Assembly (NCBI GenBank): GCA_002162685.1
Contig: MAAQ01000014.1
Span: forward strand, 372,001 to 436,000
Direction: 5' to 3'
Length of the DNA stretch: 64,000 nt
DNA from: Flavobacteriales bacterium 33_180_T64
Lineage (GTDB): Bacteria > Bacteroidota > Bacteroidia > Flavobacteriales > Flavobacteriaceae
Numbering within the stretch: the first letter of the stretch is position 1; each line of letters opens with the position of its first letter. Under the pieces are notes generated by a model, which saw nothing but the letters and a program-made list of their open reading frames with translations, did no database searches and was not told the DNA's origin. A program made the translations under genes and the position numbers. Positions 54,554 through 63,209 of this stretch are shown one piece after another.

Positions 54554-55389
54554 GTTGTTTTATTTCGAAAACTTGAAGGGGAAATACCACCTCTTTTTTT
54601 GAAGATTCTGGTAAAATATTGTGGGTCGTTAAAACCAACTTCATAAGCTATCTCGCTTATTGATAAGTCGGTCATTAGCAACAATTCTTTTGCCTTTTCT
54701 AATTTTTTGGAAATAATATAATTAGTAGGACTATCGTTAAACTCCTTTTTAAATTCTCGTTTAAAAGAAGATAAACTTAAGTGACATAGTTTTGCCAACT
54801 CTTCTAAAGTTAAATTTGAATGCAGATGAAGTTTTATTATTTCCTTCACTTGTACAGCTTTAGTGGAATACAAATTATTGATTAACTCTAATACAGATGC
54901 TACATTTTTAGATTGTATAAGCAAAAGTATTAGTTCCTTAATTTTTAGCTCAAGTAAATCGTTATTCACTAAAGATGGATTTTGAAAATAAAATTCTAAT
55001 GAATCTATAAACTTTGTAATAATGTCATTAGAAGCTACTACTTGACTTGGTTTAGATGTATTGTGTTTTACAAGTATTTTAGGTAACTCTTTTATGTATA
55101 ATTTTTTCAACATCTCTGGAATCAGATGAAAAATAATAACTTCTACTTGCTCATTTTCAGATTCCTTCAATAATTCTAAAAAGTGATTTCCGCAATTAAG
55201 AAGAACAGCTTCTTGTCCATTTATTTGAATATTCTCCATAGCGGAGTATAACTTTGGCCCTTTCTCTTTAAAGTATATAAAACAGCCTCTGTTTTGAAAG
55301 ATAGCCTCATACATAAAAGGTGTACCAATTTTCACCTTTTCTATTAAAACCTTATCCTGATATTCAAATGTGTGTCGCTCAAGAATCAT
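54550..55389 (-). CDS. AraC-family transcriptional regulator
   Basis: 279 aa, paralogue of 46334. Ligand region at the N-terminus, HTH SNLTLEELAKLCHLSLSSFK and AYEVGFNDPQYFTRIFKKRG. It stands immediately upstream of the SDR gene and the NTF2-like operon, both of which carry the same operator, so it is the likely activator of both. Confidence 0.92.
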   Translation of the reverse strand: MILERHTFEYQDKVLIEKVKIGTPFMYEAIFQNRGCFIYFKEKGPKLYSAMENIQINGQEAVLLNCGNHFLELLKESENEQVEVIIFHLIPEMLKKLYIKELPKILVKHNTSKPSQVVASNDIITKFIDSLEFYFQNPSLVNNDLLELKIKELILLLIQSKNVASVLELINNLYSTKAVQVKEIIKLHLHSNLTLEELAKLCHLSLSSFKREFKKEFNDSPTNYIISKKLEKAKELLLMTDLSISEIAYEVGFNDPQYFTRIFKKRGGISPSSFRNKTT

Positions 55390-55426
55390 TTAATTTATTC
55401 ATTTTATTTAAGGTTTGCTTAATGGT

Positions 55427-55558
55427 ATAAAACGGTTTTGTGTATGATCAGTTGCGAAAAAGTACACCATTGATTTTCCGCCGTAAACCAAAGATAGTAA
55501 AAGCGCGATGACTTTCCGACAGGAAATTCAGAAGCTATGAGCTATACATGGTGTTGTA
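55427..55558 (+). repeat. attC-like element 23
   Basis: Left AAAACGGTTTTGTGTATGAT then CAGTTGCG; right GAGCTATACATGGTGTTGTAG. Interior (GATTTTCCGCCGTAAACC, GACTTTCCGACAGGAAATTC) differs from types A-D and holds a CTTTCCGACAGGAAA hairpin. The rest of the gap to 55691 shows no gene. Confidence 0.68.
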
Positions 55559-55691
55559 GCTAGTATTTCAATCTAAATTTACTTTAATATTTCTTTCATT
55601 TTCCTCAATTAATTAGAATTCATTAAAATTGAATATATTTAACTTTGAATACTGATGAATGATTCAATCAAAGTATAAAATCAAGAGTTAA

Positions 55692-56279
55692 ATGAAATTT
55701 AAGGATAAAATTCTTCAATTACGTGATGAGCGAAAAATATCGCAAGAAGAATTATCAGAAGCCTCGGGGATTTCAGTAAGGACAATACAGCGTATTGAAA
55801 AAGATCAGGTAAACCCAAGACCTTTTACTACAAGAAAACTATTAGAGGCACTAAATGTTTCTTTAGAAGAGTTTAATTCTGATTCACCCAAGAACTCAAA
55901 ATATCATATAGAAGAAAGTACAAAACTAAATAGATTTATAATGTCAAATTTTTTGGTCTTTCTATTACCTGTAATCTTTTTAATATTTATAGTTGCCATC
56001 TGGAAAAAAGGAACATGGTCAAATACATCAAATTTAATTTGCAAGAAGGTTTTGAGTTTCCAAATTTTATGGACCATTTTAAGTGTCATTCTAATGTTAT
56101 TGAATCCTTTTTTTATTAATTTATTTGGAGGTCAAACTGTAGTTGGAGAATCATTACCCATACCGATATTAGTATATTTAGGTTTAAGTGTTATTGATGT
56201 GTTTATCGTTTTAAAAATAGTCAAAAGTCTTAAACATTCTTCTTCAGAATGGACTTCGGTTATCCCAAATTTATTCTAA
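55692..56279 (+). CDS. XRE-family regulator with membrane domain
   Basis: 195 aa. HTH at residues 4-62 (LRDERKISQEELSEASGISV, RTIQRIEKDQVNPRPFTTRK), then three transmembrane helices (residues about 80-100, 115-140, 155-178). A membrane-anchored DNA-binding protein. The same HTH signature starts the protein at 59628. Genes downstream: amidohydrolase in the same direction, 130 bp away. Confidence 0.85.
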   Translation: MKFKDKILQLRDERKISQEELSEASGISVRTIQRIEKDQVNPRPFTTRKLLEALNVSLEEFNSDSPKNSKYHIEESTKLNRFIMSNFLVFLLPVIFLIFIVAIWKKGTWSNTSNLICKKVLSFQILWTILSVILMLLNPFFINLFGGQTVVGESLPIPILVYLGLSVIDVFIVLKIVKSLKHSSSEWTSVIPNLF

Positions 56280-56409
56280 AATTAGATATGACATGTAAAT
56301 GTCATGTCAATGACAGGATAGATTTTTCCTTTCTTTATTGAAGCTATATTAGTTTTGTAGTTAACTAAATTTTGGTTACATCATTAATACAAATCATAGA
56401 AGTTAATAC

Positions 56410-57912
56410 ATGAAACATCTTTTAAAAAAAAGCATCATTGGAGTAGTTGCAGTTTTATTAACTGCAACATTTATTTTTTATATTCTAGTAACAATTCCAT
56501 TACCAGAACCTCCTAAACCAAATAAATCGCTTACAGATATTGTCATCAAAAACACAAACATTGTTGATATAGAATCAGATTCTATCTATGAGCAAAGTCT
56601 ATTAATAAAAAATGGAGTGATTATAGAGATTGGAGATTATGAGGCATTTCAAGTTCCAAAAAATACTTATATAATTGATGGAAAAGGAAAGTATGCTATT
56701 CCTGGATTATGGGATATGCATGCCCATGTTAATTCTATATTGGCTCCACATTTTAGTTTTCCTTTATATATTTCAAATGGAGTTACCCATATTAGGGATA
56801 TGGGAGGACATGCTGAGTTTACACTTAAAAAAGAATGGAGAGCGCAAATAGAAGCAAACACTCTTTTAGGCCCTAGATTAGAAGGAATTGGCAGTACATT
56901 TGTTTCCAATTTGACAAGCGTTGAACATACTAATGCCATTATAAATTCATTTTCAGGAGAAATGAATGATTTTGTTAAAACGTATAATGGAATACTTCCG
57001 AAATACTATTTTCAATTATTGGACGAGGCTGAAAAAAAATCAATATCTATTTTAGGTCACCGACCAAGAGCGGTTAGTGCAATTGAAGCTTCCAAAGCTG
57101 GGCACAAAAGCTTTGAACATGCAAGACTATTTTTATTTGAATGTTATTCTGGATCTGAAGAATTAAGAGCTAAATATTTGACTAGATACAAAGGTGAATT
57201 CAACGAAGGAGGAGCGTTAGATAATACTACTGCTTTACGTGATATGATTGATAACCATAGTGAATCTATGTTTGAGGATTTAGTTAATGAAATGGTTAAA
57301 AACAACACTTGGTTTTGTCCCACTCATCTTACACGAAAAATGGACGCTTATGCAGATAATGAAGCATACCTTAACGATCCTCGCTTAAAATATATTAACG
57401 CAATAGAAAGGAGAAATTGGATTGGAGATACAAAGGGAATGATTAATATGGACCCAACGCCCGAAGGGAGAAAAACATATATGGACTTTTATAAAAAGGG
57501 TCTGGAATTGACAGGTAAAGCTCATAAGGCAGGTGTAAAAATCTTAGCAGGTACTGATGCAAATGACACATTCTGTTTTCCTGGTTTTAGTATTCATGAT
57601 GAATTGTTAGAACTTGTTAAGGCTGGATTAAAACCTTCAGAAGCATTAAAATCTGCTACAATTCATCCAGCTTCTTATTTTAATCTTAGCCATAAGTATG
57701 GCACATTAGAAATTGGTAAAGTAGCAGACATTATTATTCTTGAAAAAAACCCACTTTCAAATATTGCAAACACAAAAAAAATAAATATGATTATAGATGG
57801 AAGACATGTATATTCTCGCTCAAATTTAGATGAGATATTAACCTTTGTAGAATTAATGAATGGCAATACAAGAGCGACTTTGCGCTTATTTTGGATTGAT
57901 TTTATGGATTAA
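56410..57912 (+). CDS. amidohydrolase superfamily protein, membrane-anchored
   Basis: 500 aa. N-terminal helix (IGVVAVLLTATFIFYILV) then the amidohydrolase barrel: IPGLWDMHAHV (HxH), SILGHRPRA and GHKSFEHARLF (His ligands), ILAGTDAND (Asp), and a C-terminal YGTLEIGKVADIIILEKNP. Imidazolonepropionase/prolidase-like; probably periplasmic. Substrate unknown. Confidence 0.87.
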   Translation: MKHLLKKSIIGVVAVLLTATFIFYILVTIPLPEPPKPNKSLTDIVIKNTNIVDIESDSIYEQSLLIKNGVIIEIGDYEAFQVPKNTYIIDGKGKYAIPGLWDMHAHVNSILAPHFSFPLYISNGVTHIRDMGGHAEFTLKKEWRAQIEANTLLGPRLEGIGSTFVSNLTSVEHTNAIINSFSGEMNDFVKTYNGILPKYYFQLLDEAEKKSISILGHRPRAVSAIEASKAGHKSFEHARLFLFECYSGSEELRAKYLTRYKGEFNEGGALDNTTALRDMIDNHSESMFEDLVNEMVKNNTWFCPTHLTRKMDAYADNEAYLNDPRLKYINAIERRNWIGDTKGMINMDPTPEGRKTYMDFYKKGLELTGKAHKAGVKILAGTDANDTFCFPGFSIHDELLELVKAGLKPSEALKSATIHPASYFNLSHKYGTLEIGKVADIIILEKNPLSNIANTKKINMIIDGRHVYSRSNLDEILTFVELMNGNTRATLRLFWIDFMD

Positions 57913-57966
57913 TTTTAATTTGTTTGCAATATATTCATTAGTTTTCTCCACTTCTCAAATTGACTA

Positions 57967-58097
57967 GAGCGGTTTGTGTATGGTTAGTAGCGTATGTAAG
58001 CAACTAATTTAACAAAAAGAAACGAACCCGTAGAAAGACCCATAGGATTTTCCAAGTGGGCTAGAACCAAGCAATTATTTTTATATGTTGTTGTACG
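57967..58097 (+). repeat. attC-like element 24 (type D)
   Basis: Left GAGCGGTTTGTGTATGGTTAG then TAGCG; core AACTAATTTAACAAAAAGAA; hairpin arm GGATTTTCCAAG; right TTTTTATATGTTGTTGTACG. Lies between convergent genes. Confidence 0.72.
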
Positions 58098-58106
58098 TCG
58101 TTTTTG

Positions 58107-59594
58107 TTAAAAATTCAGGACTTTAATGTATTCGTTTGTGATTTTTGAAACTTCGGTAGAGTGTTTACCATACCAGATCATATGTTCGGCATTCTTTACA
58201 GTATGTAGTTTAATATCATTTCCTAGTGATTTCATTTCTTTATAAAAATATTCTGCATTCTCGTAAGGACAGTTTCTATCTTTTTCACCATGAATTAATA
58301 ACATTTTAACAGCGCTCTTTTTTAATAAATGATTTGGAGATATCTCCTTTACAATGCCTCGATTTTCATAATTTTCAGTAATCCATCTAGTAGAGTTGGT
58401 TGTTAAATCATAGACTCCAGAGTTTACTATTATTGCATTAGGTTTAGTACTTATTTCAAAATTATCAGTACTCTCATTCCAATTATCAATTAATGCAATA
58501 GCTAAAGACAAATGACCACCTGCAGAATTACCTGTTGCGATAATTTTATTTGGATCTATATTATATTTTTTAGCGTTTTCTCTTATCCAGCGCATTGCCG
58601 ATTTTGCATCTTTAACAGATTCAAAAGGATATGTGCCTTGTCTTCCTTTAATTCTATATTCAACCACTCCAACTATCCAACCTTGTTTAGTATAAGCTTC
58701 TGCGGTATTAAAAAACCAATCTGGTTTACCTTCCGACCAACTTCCTCCATGAAATTGAACTATTGTAGGTCGTTTTCCTTTAAATTCTTCTGAATTTGGT
58801 AAAAAGAGATGCATATCTAATTTAAAACCGTCTATTTCTTTATAGGTTTTTATAATATGGCTGGCTCTTCCTTTTTTGTGAGAATTATATAAAGCATTAA
58901 TGCTTTCTGAATACTCTGAAGTTTTACAAGAAGACATAAAACTTGAATAAATCTTATCAATATTTTTTATCCCTAAATTATCAATATGGTACTTTAAATA
59001 CTTGTGTTTCCAAAAATCACTGAACTTGCTATTAGTAAATATTGTATCCATAATACTCCAATCGGCATTTAATTGCTGATTGTCTAGTTTACTAAAAATG
59101 GGATTTTCTAATATTTTATTAGATTCAATTCTTATATATGTAGCTATATAATCGTTTAATTCTCTGCTTGTAAAAAGTGTTTCGTCATTAAAAAAAAATA
59201 GATTTTTATTTAATTTAGATTGGTTTTGTTTAGATAAAATAATGCTTTTTCCAGTATATCTTTTATGAAGTTCGGGATATCCTAATATTAGTTTGTCAAA
59301 AAAAAGTTTGATTAATGCCGTTTCATTATTAAATGTACTCTTATCTAACATATCTTTATTTATGGCAAGATAATTAGTGAAAATGGCTTGTAATGAATCT
59401 ATCTTTTTTGTAAAATCAATTTGATTGAGGATATTTAAAGGATACTTATTACTCCTAATATATTTCCCTATTGGTGTACCAAATTCTGCTTGTTTTTCTA
59501 AATAAATACTTTTGTTTTTTTCAAAGCCTTCATTATTAGTTTTACAATTAAATATTAGTATTAGAAATAATAATAAAAAATGTCTTTTGTTCAT
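58107..59594 (-). CDS. alpha/beta hydrolase (BD-FAE-like) lipoprotein
   Basis: 495 aa. Lipobox IFNC (Cys17). C-terminal 280 residues carry the alpha/beta-hydrolase fold: IVQFHGGSWSEGKPDWF (oxyanion hole), ATGNSAGGHLSLA (nucleophile Ser), IHGEKDRNCPYENA and VKNAEHMIWYG (Asp, His). The N-terminal 210 residues are extra and not assigned. The XRE gene 33 bp upstream reads into it. Confidence 0.85.
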   Translation of the reverse strand: MNKRHFLLLFLILIFNCKTNNEGFEKNKSIYLEKQAEFGTPIGKYIRSNKYPLNILNQIDFTKKIDSLQAIFTNYLAINKDMLDKSTFNNETALIKLFFDKLILGYPELHKRYTGKSIILSKQNQSKLNKNLFFFNDETLFTSRELNDYIATYIRIESNKILENPIFSKLDNQQLNADWSIMDTIFTNSKFSDFWKHKYLKYHIDNLGIKNIDKIYSSFMSSCKTSEYSESINALYNSHKKGRASHIIKTYKEIDGFKLDMHLFLPNSEEFKGKRPTIVQFHGGSWSEGKPDWFFNTAEAYTKQGWIVGVVEYRIKGRQGTYPFESVKDAKSAMRWIRENAKKYNIDPNKIIATGNSAGGHLSLAIALIDNWNESTDNFEISTKPNAIIVNSGVYDLTTNSTRWITENYENRGIVKEISPNHLLKKSAVKMLLIHGEKDRNCPYENAEYFYKEMKSLGNDIKLHTVKNAEHMIWYGKHSTEVSKITNEYIKVLNF

Positions 59595-59627
59595 TATCTG
59601 AAGTTTGTTATATTTTAACTTTGGGTT

Positions 59628-60311
59628 TTAGTTATCTCTGAACATATCATTTACTATTAGCCATTTCCCATTGATAAGCTGCCATTCCATAATTCCTATT
59701 TGTTTATGTGAGCTTCCTTTATAGTTATACACACTTTCGTATTTTTCTACAGCAATGGAATCACTTATACTAATTGCTATAGTGTTGTAGTCTAGTATTT
59801 TATAGTCTTTATCAATATTGTTATTTATCATTTTTCGAATTTGAAACTTTCCGCATATTGAATTTAATATGCATGCATTGTCACTAAATTTAGTAAGCAC
59901 TGAGTCTACTTGCTTGTTATTAATCCATCTTTTAATATTTGATTGATTTTTTTGAATGATTTCTTTGACTTCTGTAGCCGATTGCACTTTATAGCTTGAG
60001 ATAAATTTGAAAATAACAATAGAGACTAAAGAGGTTATTAATAGTAATAAAATGTTCCTAATTACATTTTTTTTTAAATTAAATGAACCTTTAGAATTTA
60101 CTGATGAATTATTATTTGTTGAATTAAAACCATCAAAATCTAAAGTCTTAAATATTAACTTAAGTGTATAGCTTCTAGGTGTAACTTCTGTCGATTCTAT
60201 TCTTTGAATAGTTCTTAAACTTAAATTACACTTTTCTGCGAGTTCAGTTTGTGTTAAACCTTTTGCAAGTCTTAACTCTGATATTTTTTTACCTAATTGA
60301 GGTTGTTTCAT
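59628..60311 (-). CDS. XRE-TM-NTF2 fusion regulator
   Basis: 227 aa in three parts: HTH (residues 5-63, GLTQTELAEKCNLSLRTIQR), one transmembrane helix (VIRNILLLLITSLVSIVIF), then an NTF2/SnoaL-like domain on the other side of the membrane (NNKQVDSVLTKFSDNACIL, GIMEWQLINGKWLIVND). Reads like a one-component membrane sensor. Probably co-transcribed with the hydrolase lipoprotein gene. Confidence 0.8.
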   Translation of the reverse strand: MKQPQLGKKISELRLAKGLTQTELAEKCNLSLRTIQRIESTEVTPRSYTLKLIFKTLDFDGFNSTNNNSSVNSKGSFNLKKNVIRNILLLLITSLVSIVIFKFISSYKVQSATEVKEIIQKNQSNIKRWINNKQVDSVLTKFSDNACILNSICGKFQIRKMINNNIDKDYKILDYNTIAISISDSIAVEKYESVYNYKGSSHKQIGIMEWQLINGKWLIVNDMFRDN

Positions 60312-60448
60312 TTTTTTAAATTCAATACAAGATTAAATCAATCTCTAATTCCCATCAAATTTAAGCAATGTATTTGATACGTCATTTATGTGACATTTAG
60401 CCTGTAAAGAGAGTTATAATATGACTTTTGGAACTGGAATTAAATTGC
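60312..60448. other. gap upstream of the XRE-TM-NTF2 gene, no gene seen
   Basis: AT-rich; holds the promoter region of the 59628 gene. Nothing else recognised. Confidence 0.4.
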
Positions 60449-60648
60449 GTACAGCTGTGGCGAGTATGGTTAGTTGTGAGCTTTCTGCAAAAGCGACTAG
60501 CTAGGTTGAGTCGTTTTCGGCGAAAAAATCCGTAGGAGAAGGAGCGAGGCAGACCATTTCTCCAAGTTATCATGTTTTCAATAACAGTATTTTTTTTTCT
60601 GCTTAACCAACAAGAGCAATGAATTATACACGCTGTTGGGTTTAGTAA
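60449..60648 (+). repeat. attC-like element 25 (type C, 200 bp)
   Basis: Left ACAGCTGTGGCGAGTATGGT then TAGTTG; right GAATTATACACGCTGTTGGG. Outer ACAGC/GCTGT pair exactly although they differ from the CAAC/GTTG of other copies. Interior GCGACTAGCTAGGTTGAGTC, TTTTCGGCGAAAAAATCC and a GGAGAAGGAGCG..TTTCTCC hairpin. Confidence 0.78.
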
Positions 60649-60916
60649 AATTCAGTAAATCATTCTGTTATCAGAAATGTATTTCAAAAAAGATCAAGTA
60701 CTTAAAAATTATTCAAGCAACTTTTTAAAAACCCTTTTTTTAGCGTGTCTAGTCCTAAAATATAGTTATATGCTAAAATTTTTACACTAATAATTGGTAT
60801 ATCATGTTTGATGTTTTATAGTTTAAAGATAAATGTAATACATCATTCCACATATTAGAGAAGAAGTCCTCCGGGTTTTAATTTTCGAGTTGATTTTAAT
60901 TCTGATTAGTTGCGTA
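60649..60916. other. gap without a recognised gene
   Basis: AT-rich, no ORF of note; a T-rich stretch at 60730-60745 could be a weak terminator. Downstream region of the AlkD-like gene. Confidence 0.4.
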
Positions 60917-61615
60917 CTATACACCGAGTTTATTCTTAATGTAGTCGCTTGTGAGATGCTTGGTGACGTCCAAAGGTTCGCAGTCGCTGTTTGATTCGAA
61001 TTGGATAGGTCCTATTGATTTAGCCACCTTCAAGGCACTCGCATTTAAAACTGCATTTCGTTTACCAATACCTATGAGTGCACCACCCATAGCAAGTTGT
61101 ACAGCTTTATGCACCTTATGAAAAGAAGTACTGATTTCTTGAATTTTTTTTAAGAAAAAGGCATCAACTGGAGCATCTTTTTTCTTGGACTTTGATACTT
61201 CATATAGTAATCCATAACCACAGCTCTGGCGCATTGTATCTTTGCTATTTATCCATTCAACCAATAAAGGAACTACAAAATGTGTTTTGGCTAAAGATGC
61301 GCCACAAGATGAGAAAACGTGGGCGAGATGACCATGTCTTAAACTCTCAACTTGCATTTCAGCTTGTTCTCGAGTTATTTGTTTTGGGTCATCAATTAGT
61401 AAAGCTATAATCTTTGCGTCATAAATATCAGTATCCCAGAGTTCCAGAGCTAGATTACGATCTCTTCCAATTTGTTTTGCAAGTTTGCGCAAAACTGTCA
61501 AACCAATACCGAAGCTTTTTAGTTTGCCAGATACTGAACTGCCTTTATCCCACCTCTCAATATTTTTTTTGTTTTGATTGGCTTTGAGTAGAGCTATTAC
61601 CTGAATATTATTCAT
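60917..61615 (-). CDS. AlkD-like DNA alkylation repair / HEAT-like protein
   Basis: 232 aa from the ATG at 61613-61615; a longer frame runs to 61654. All-helical with HEAT-like repeats: LRKLAKQIGRDRNLALELWD, EARIIALLIDDPKQITR-type, FFLKKIQEISTSFHKVHKAV. Matches the DNA glycosylase-like AlkC/AlkD superfamily, but the catalytic Asp cannot be confirmed by eye. Second alkylation-repair function in the window. Confidence 0.72.
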   Translation of the reverse strand: MNNIQVIALLKANQNKKNIERWDKGSSVSGKLKSFGIGLTVLRKLAKQIGRDRNLALELWDTDIYDAKIIALLIDDPKQITREQAEMQVESLRHGHLAHVFSSCGASLAKTHFVVPLLVEWINSKDTMRQSCGYGLLYEVSKSKKKDAPVDAFFLKKIQEISTSFHKVHKAVQLAMGGALIGIGKRNAVLNASALKVAKSIGPIQFESNSDCEPLDVTKHLTSDYIKNKLGV

Positions 61616-61646
61616 AACTTTTAATCTTAGGTAATTATTACTTACA

Positions 61647-61774
61647 CACAACATGCTGTGTATAGTTAGTTGCGTTTGAAGGAACTAAGTTAGCAAAAGA
61701 AAACGAAGCAGAGGAAGATCCGCAAGATTTTCCGAGTAAACACAGAATAAGCAATTGGTTATACATGTTGTTGG
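61647..61774 (+). repeat. attC-like element 26 (type D)
   Basis: Left CACAACATGCTGTGTATAGT then TAGTTGCG; core AACTAAGTTAGCAAAAGAAA at 61683-61702; hairpin GGAAGATC-CGCAA-GATTTTCC; right GGTTATACATGTTGTTGGTC. CAAC/GTTG pair at the ends. Its left 8 bp overlaps the upstream frame of the AlkD-like gene. Confidence 0.8.
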
Positions 61775-61846
61775 TCGTAGTTGTTTTTTTATTTTCCATT
61801 TCGTTTATTCCTTAAAGTAGGGTTGGCTTATATTATAATTCAGAAT

Positions 61847-62272
61847 TTATTCTGAAAGATTAAGTTGCCATGAAATACCATATTTATCTTCACACCATCC
61901 GAATTTTTTGCCAAAGCCGTAATCTCCTGAATCGTAGTTGTCAAGAGGAACCATAACCTGGCCTCCATTTGAAGAAAGGTTTTCGAATAAAGTTTGTATC
62001 TCATCTTCAGAGTTACATTCAACGAACAATGATACCCCTGGTGTAAATGACCAAGCGTGATTAAAATTACTTTCGGAAACCATGTACTCTGTACCATTTA
62101 ATGTAAATACTCCATATTTGATATGCTCTGGTGTTCCTCCAGCCTCTCCCTCTAGGTATTTTATTATGCTTTTAATTTCCGAATTAAGGAAGATAGAAGT
62201 GTAGAAATTTATTGCTTCTTCAGCCTTTCCGCATTGGTCACCTACAAATGTTAGAAATGTTGTTGTTTTCAT
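61847..62272 (-). CDS. PhnB-like VOC protein
   Basis: 141 aa, 3-demethylubiquinone-methyltransferase/PhnB type of the VOC superfamily: FLTFVGDQCGKAEEAINFYT, EFTLNGTEYMVSES-like block, FVECNSEDEIQTLFENLSSN, FGWCEDKYGISWQL. Often linked to unknown small-molecule chemistry. Single gene between two elements. Confidence 0.88.
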   Translation of the reverse strand: MKTTTFLTFVGDQCGKAEEAINFYTSIFLNSEIKSIIKYLEGEAGGTPEHIKYGVFTLNGTEYMVSESNFNHAWSFTPGVSLFVECNSEDEIQTLFENLSSNGGQVMVPLDNYDSGDYGFGKKFGWCEDKYGISWQLNLSE

Positions 62273-62418
62273 TTTTTTTTGAAATTTGAGCTCAAACCCA
62301 AAATTATCAATTATATAATTAACTTGTTTCTTGAAAGTTGCTATTAATGATTAATGGCATAATTGGTAATTGCTAAGTTCTTTTTCGTAAAATGTTATTC
62401 TAGTGTTTTCTAGTATTA

Positions 62419-62551
62419 CTGCCAACGGTTTTGTGTATGGAATGTAACTTTTTAGGACTACATTGTTTTCAGTTAGACTAAAGGTAATTAATATGTAAGA
62501 GAATATCCTAGTCTTAACCAGCTTAACTATGTTTTATACACGTTGTTGGCA
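62419..62551 (+). repeat. attC-like element 27 (type B, 133 bp)
   Basis: The clearest integron-like copy: begins TGCCAACGGTTTTGTGTAT and ends ATACACGTTGTTGGCA, so outer TGCCAAC and GTTGGCA are perfect complements in the form RYYYAAC/GTTRRRY. Interior AGACTAAAGGTAATTAATATG and GAATATCCTAGTCTTAACC. No other gene is seen between 62273 and 62603. Confidence 0.85.
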
Positions 62552-62603
62552 AATGGTTGTGCTATATGTGTTTAACAAAAGAAGACAAAGAGTACCGATA
62601 GCA

Positions 62604-63197
62604 TTATCCTCGAACTCCAATCCCAGCTGCTTTGTTATACTCTTTTTTAAATTCTTCTTTTTCGTCTTCGTTAAGCCATTCCAATATATTGCTTTTTAAA
62701 TCCGACCACAAGGAATCAAAAAATAAAGCTTCTTCTTTTACATATGGTTGTCCAACGTATAAAATGGTATGGCTTATATAATCATTTTCAATCATCGCAT
62801 GTGTAGTATGTATCTGTTTTTGGATTAAGCTATCTATTGCTTTTTTATTCGTAGTCTTAAATTTAAAAATGCGTTTAGCTACCTTTGTTTTACATAGATC
62901 ATAGTCTACTTCTAAAATAACCACCCAATCATTGGGGTTTAGATAGAGGTTCTCCCTATCTACTTTTGTTGCTGTTTTCTTTTCAAGTGCTTCTTCTCGC
63001 TTTTTAAGTAAATTATTTCTTACTTCAGAAGGTATCTCTTTAGGCAACATCAATGATTTATAGGTAACATCTGAATTGCAATAATGATTATCTGTTTCAA
63101 TAACTTTAAAGATGGTGTATACCATTTGTTGTGGTTTTTGGCAATATCCACGAAATGAAATAAAGACAAAAAACAAAAGGAAACTATATTTATTCAT
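62604..63197 (-). CDS. secreted hypothetical protein
   Basis: 197 aa, signal peptide MNKYSFLLFFVFISFRGYCQ. Charged helical rest, Lys/Glu-rich, with a pair of Cys (HYCNSD, LCKTK). Part of a minus-strand run with 63210 and 63627, spaced 12 and 15 bp, so one operon. Not recognised. Confidence 0.65.
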   Translation of the reverse strand: MNKYSFLLFFVFISFRGYCQKPQQMVYTIFKVIETDNHYCNSDVTYKSLMLPKEIPSEVRNNLLKKREEALEKKTATKVDRENLYLNPNDWVVILEVDYDLCKTKVAKRIFKFKTTNKKAIDSLIQKQIHTTHAMIENDYISHTILYVGQPYVKEEALFFDSLWSDLKSNILEWLNEDEKEEFKKEYNKAAGIGVRG

Positions 63198-63209
63198 GCG
63201 CTTGTATTC

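Noticed and set aside
61840-62097. 85-codon frame overlapping the PhnB-like gene
   Set aside because: Same strand, other frame; no family features, entirely within a recognised gene.
8160-62551. Reading the repeats as a CRISPR array
   Set aside because: Copies are kilobases apart, separated by genes, and vary in sequence; no cas genes.
8160-62551. Reading the repeats as insertion sequences or simple MITEs
   Set aside because: No transposase, no visible target-site duplications, and a single orientation; not fully excluded.
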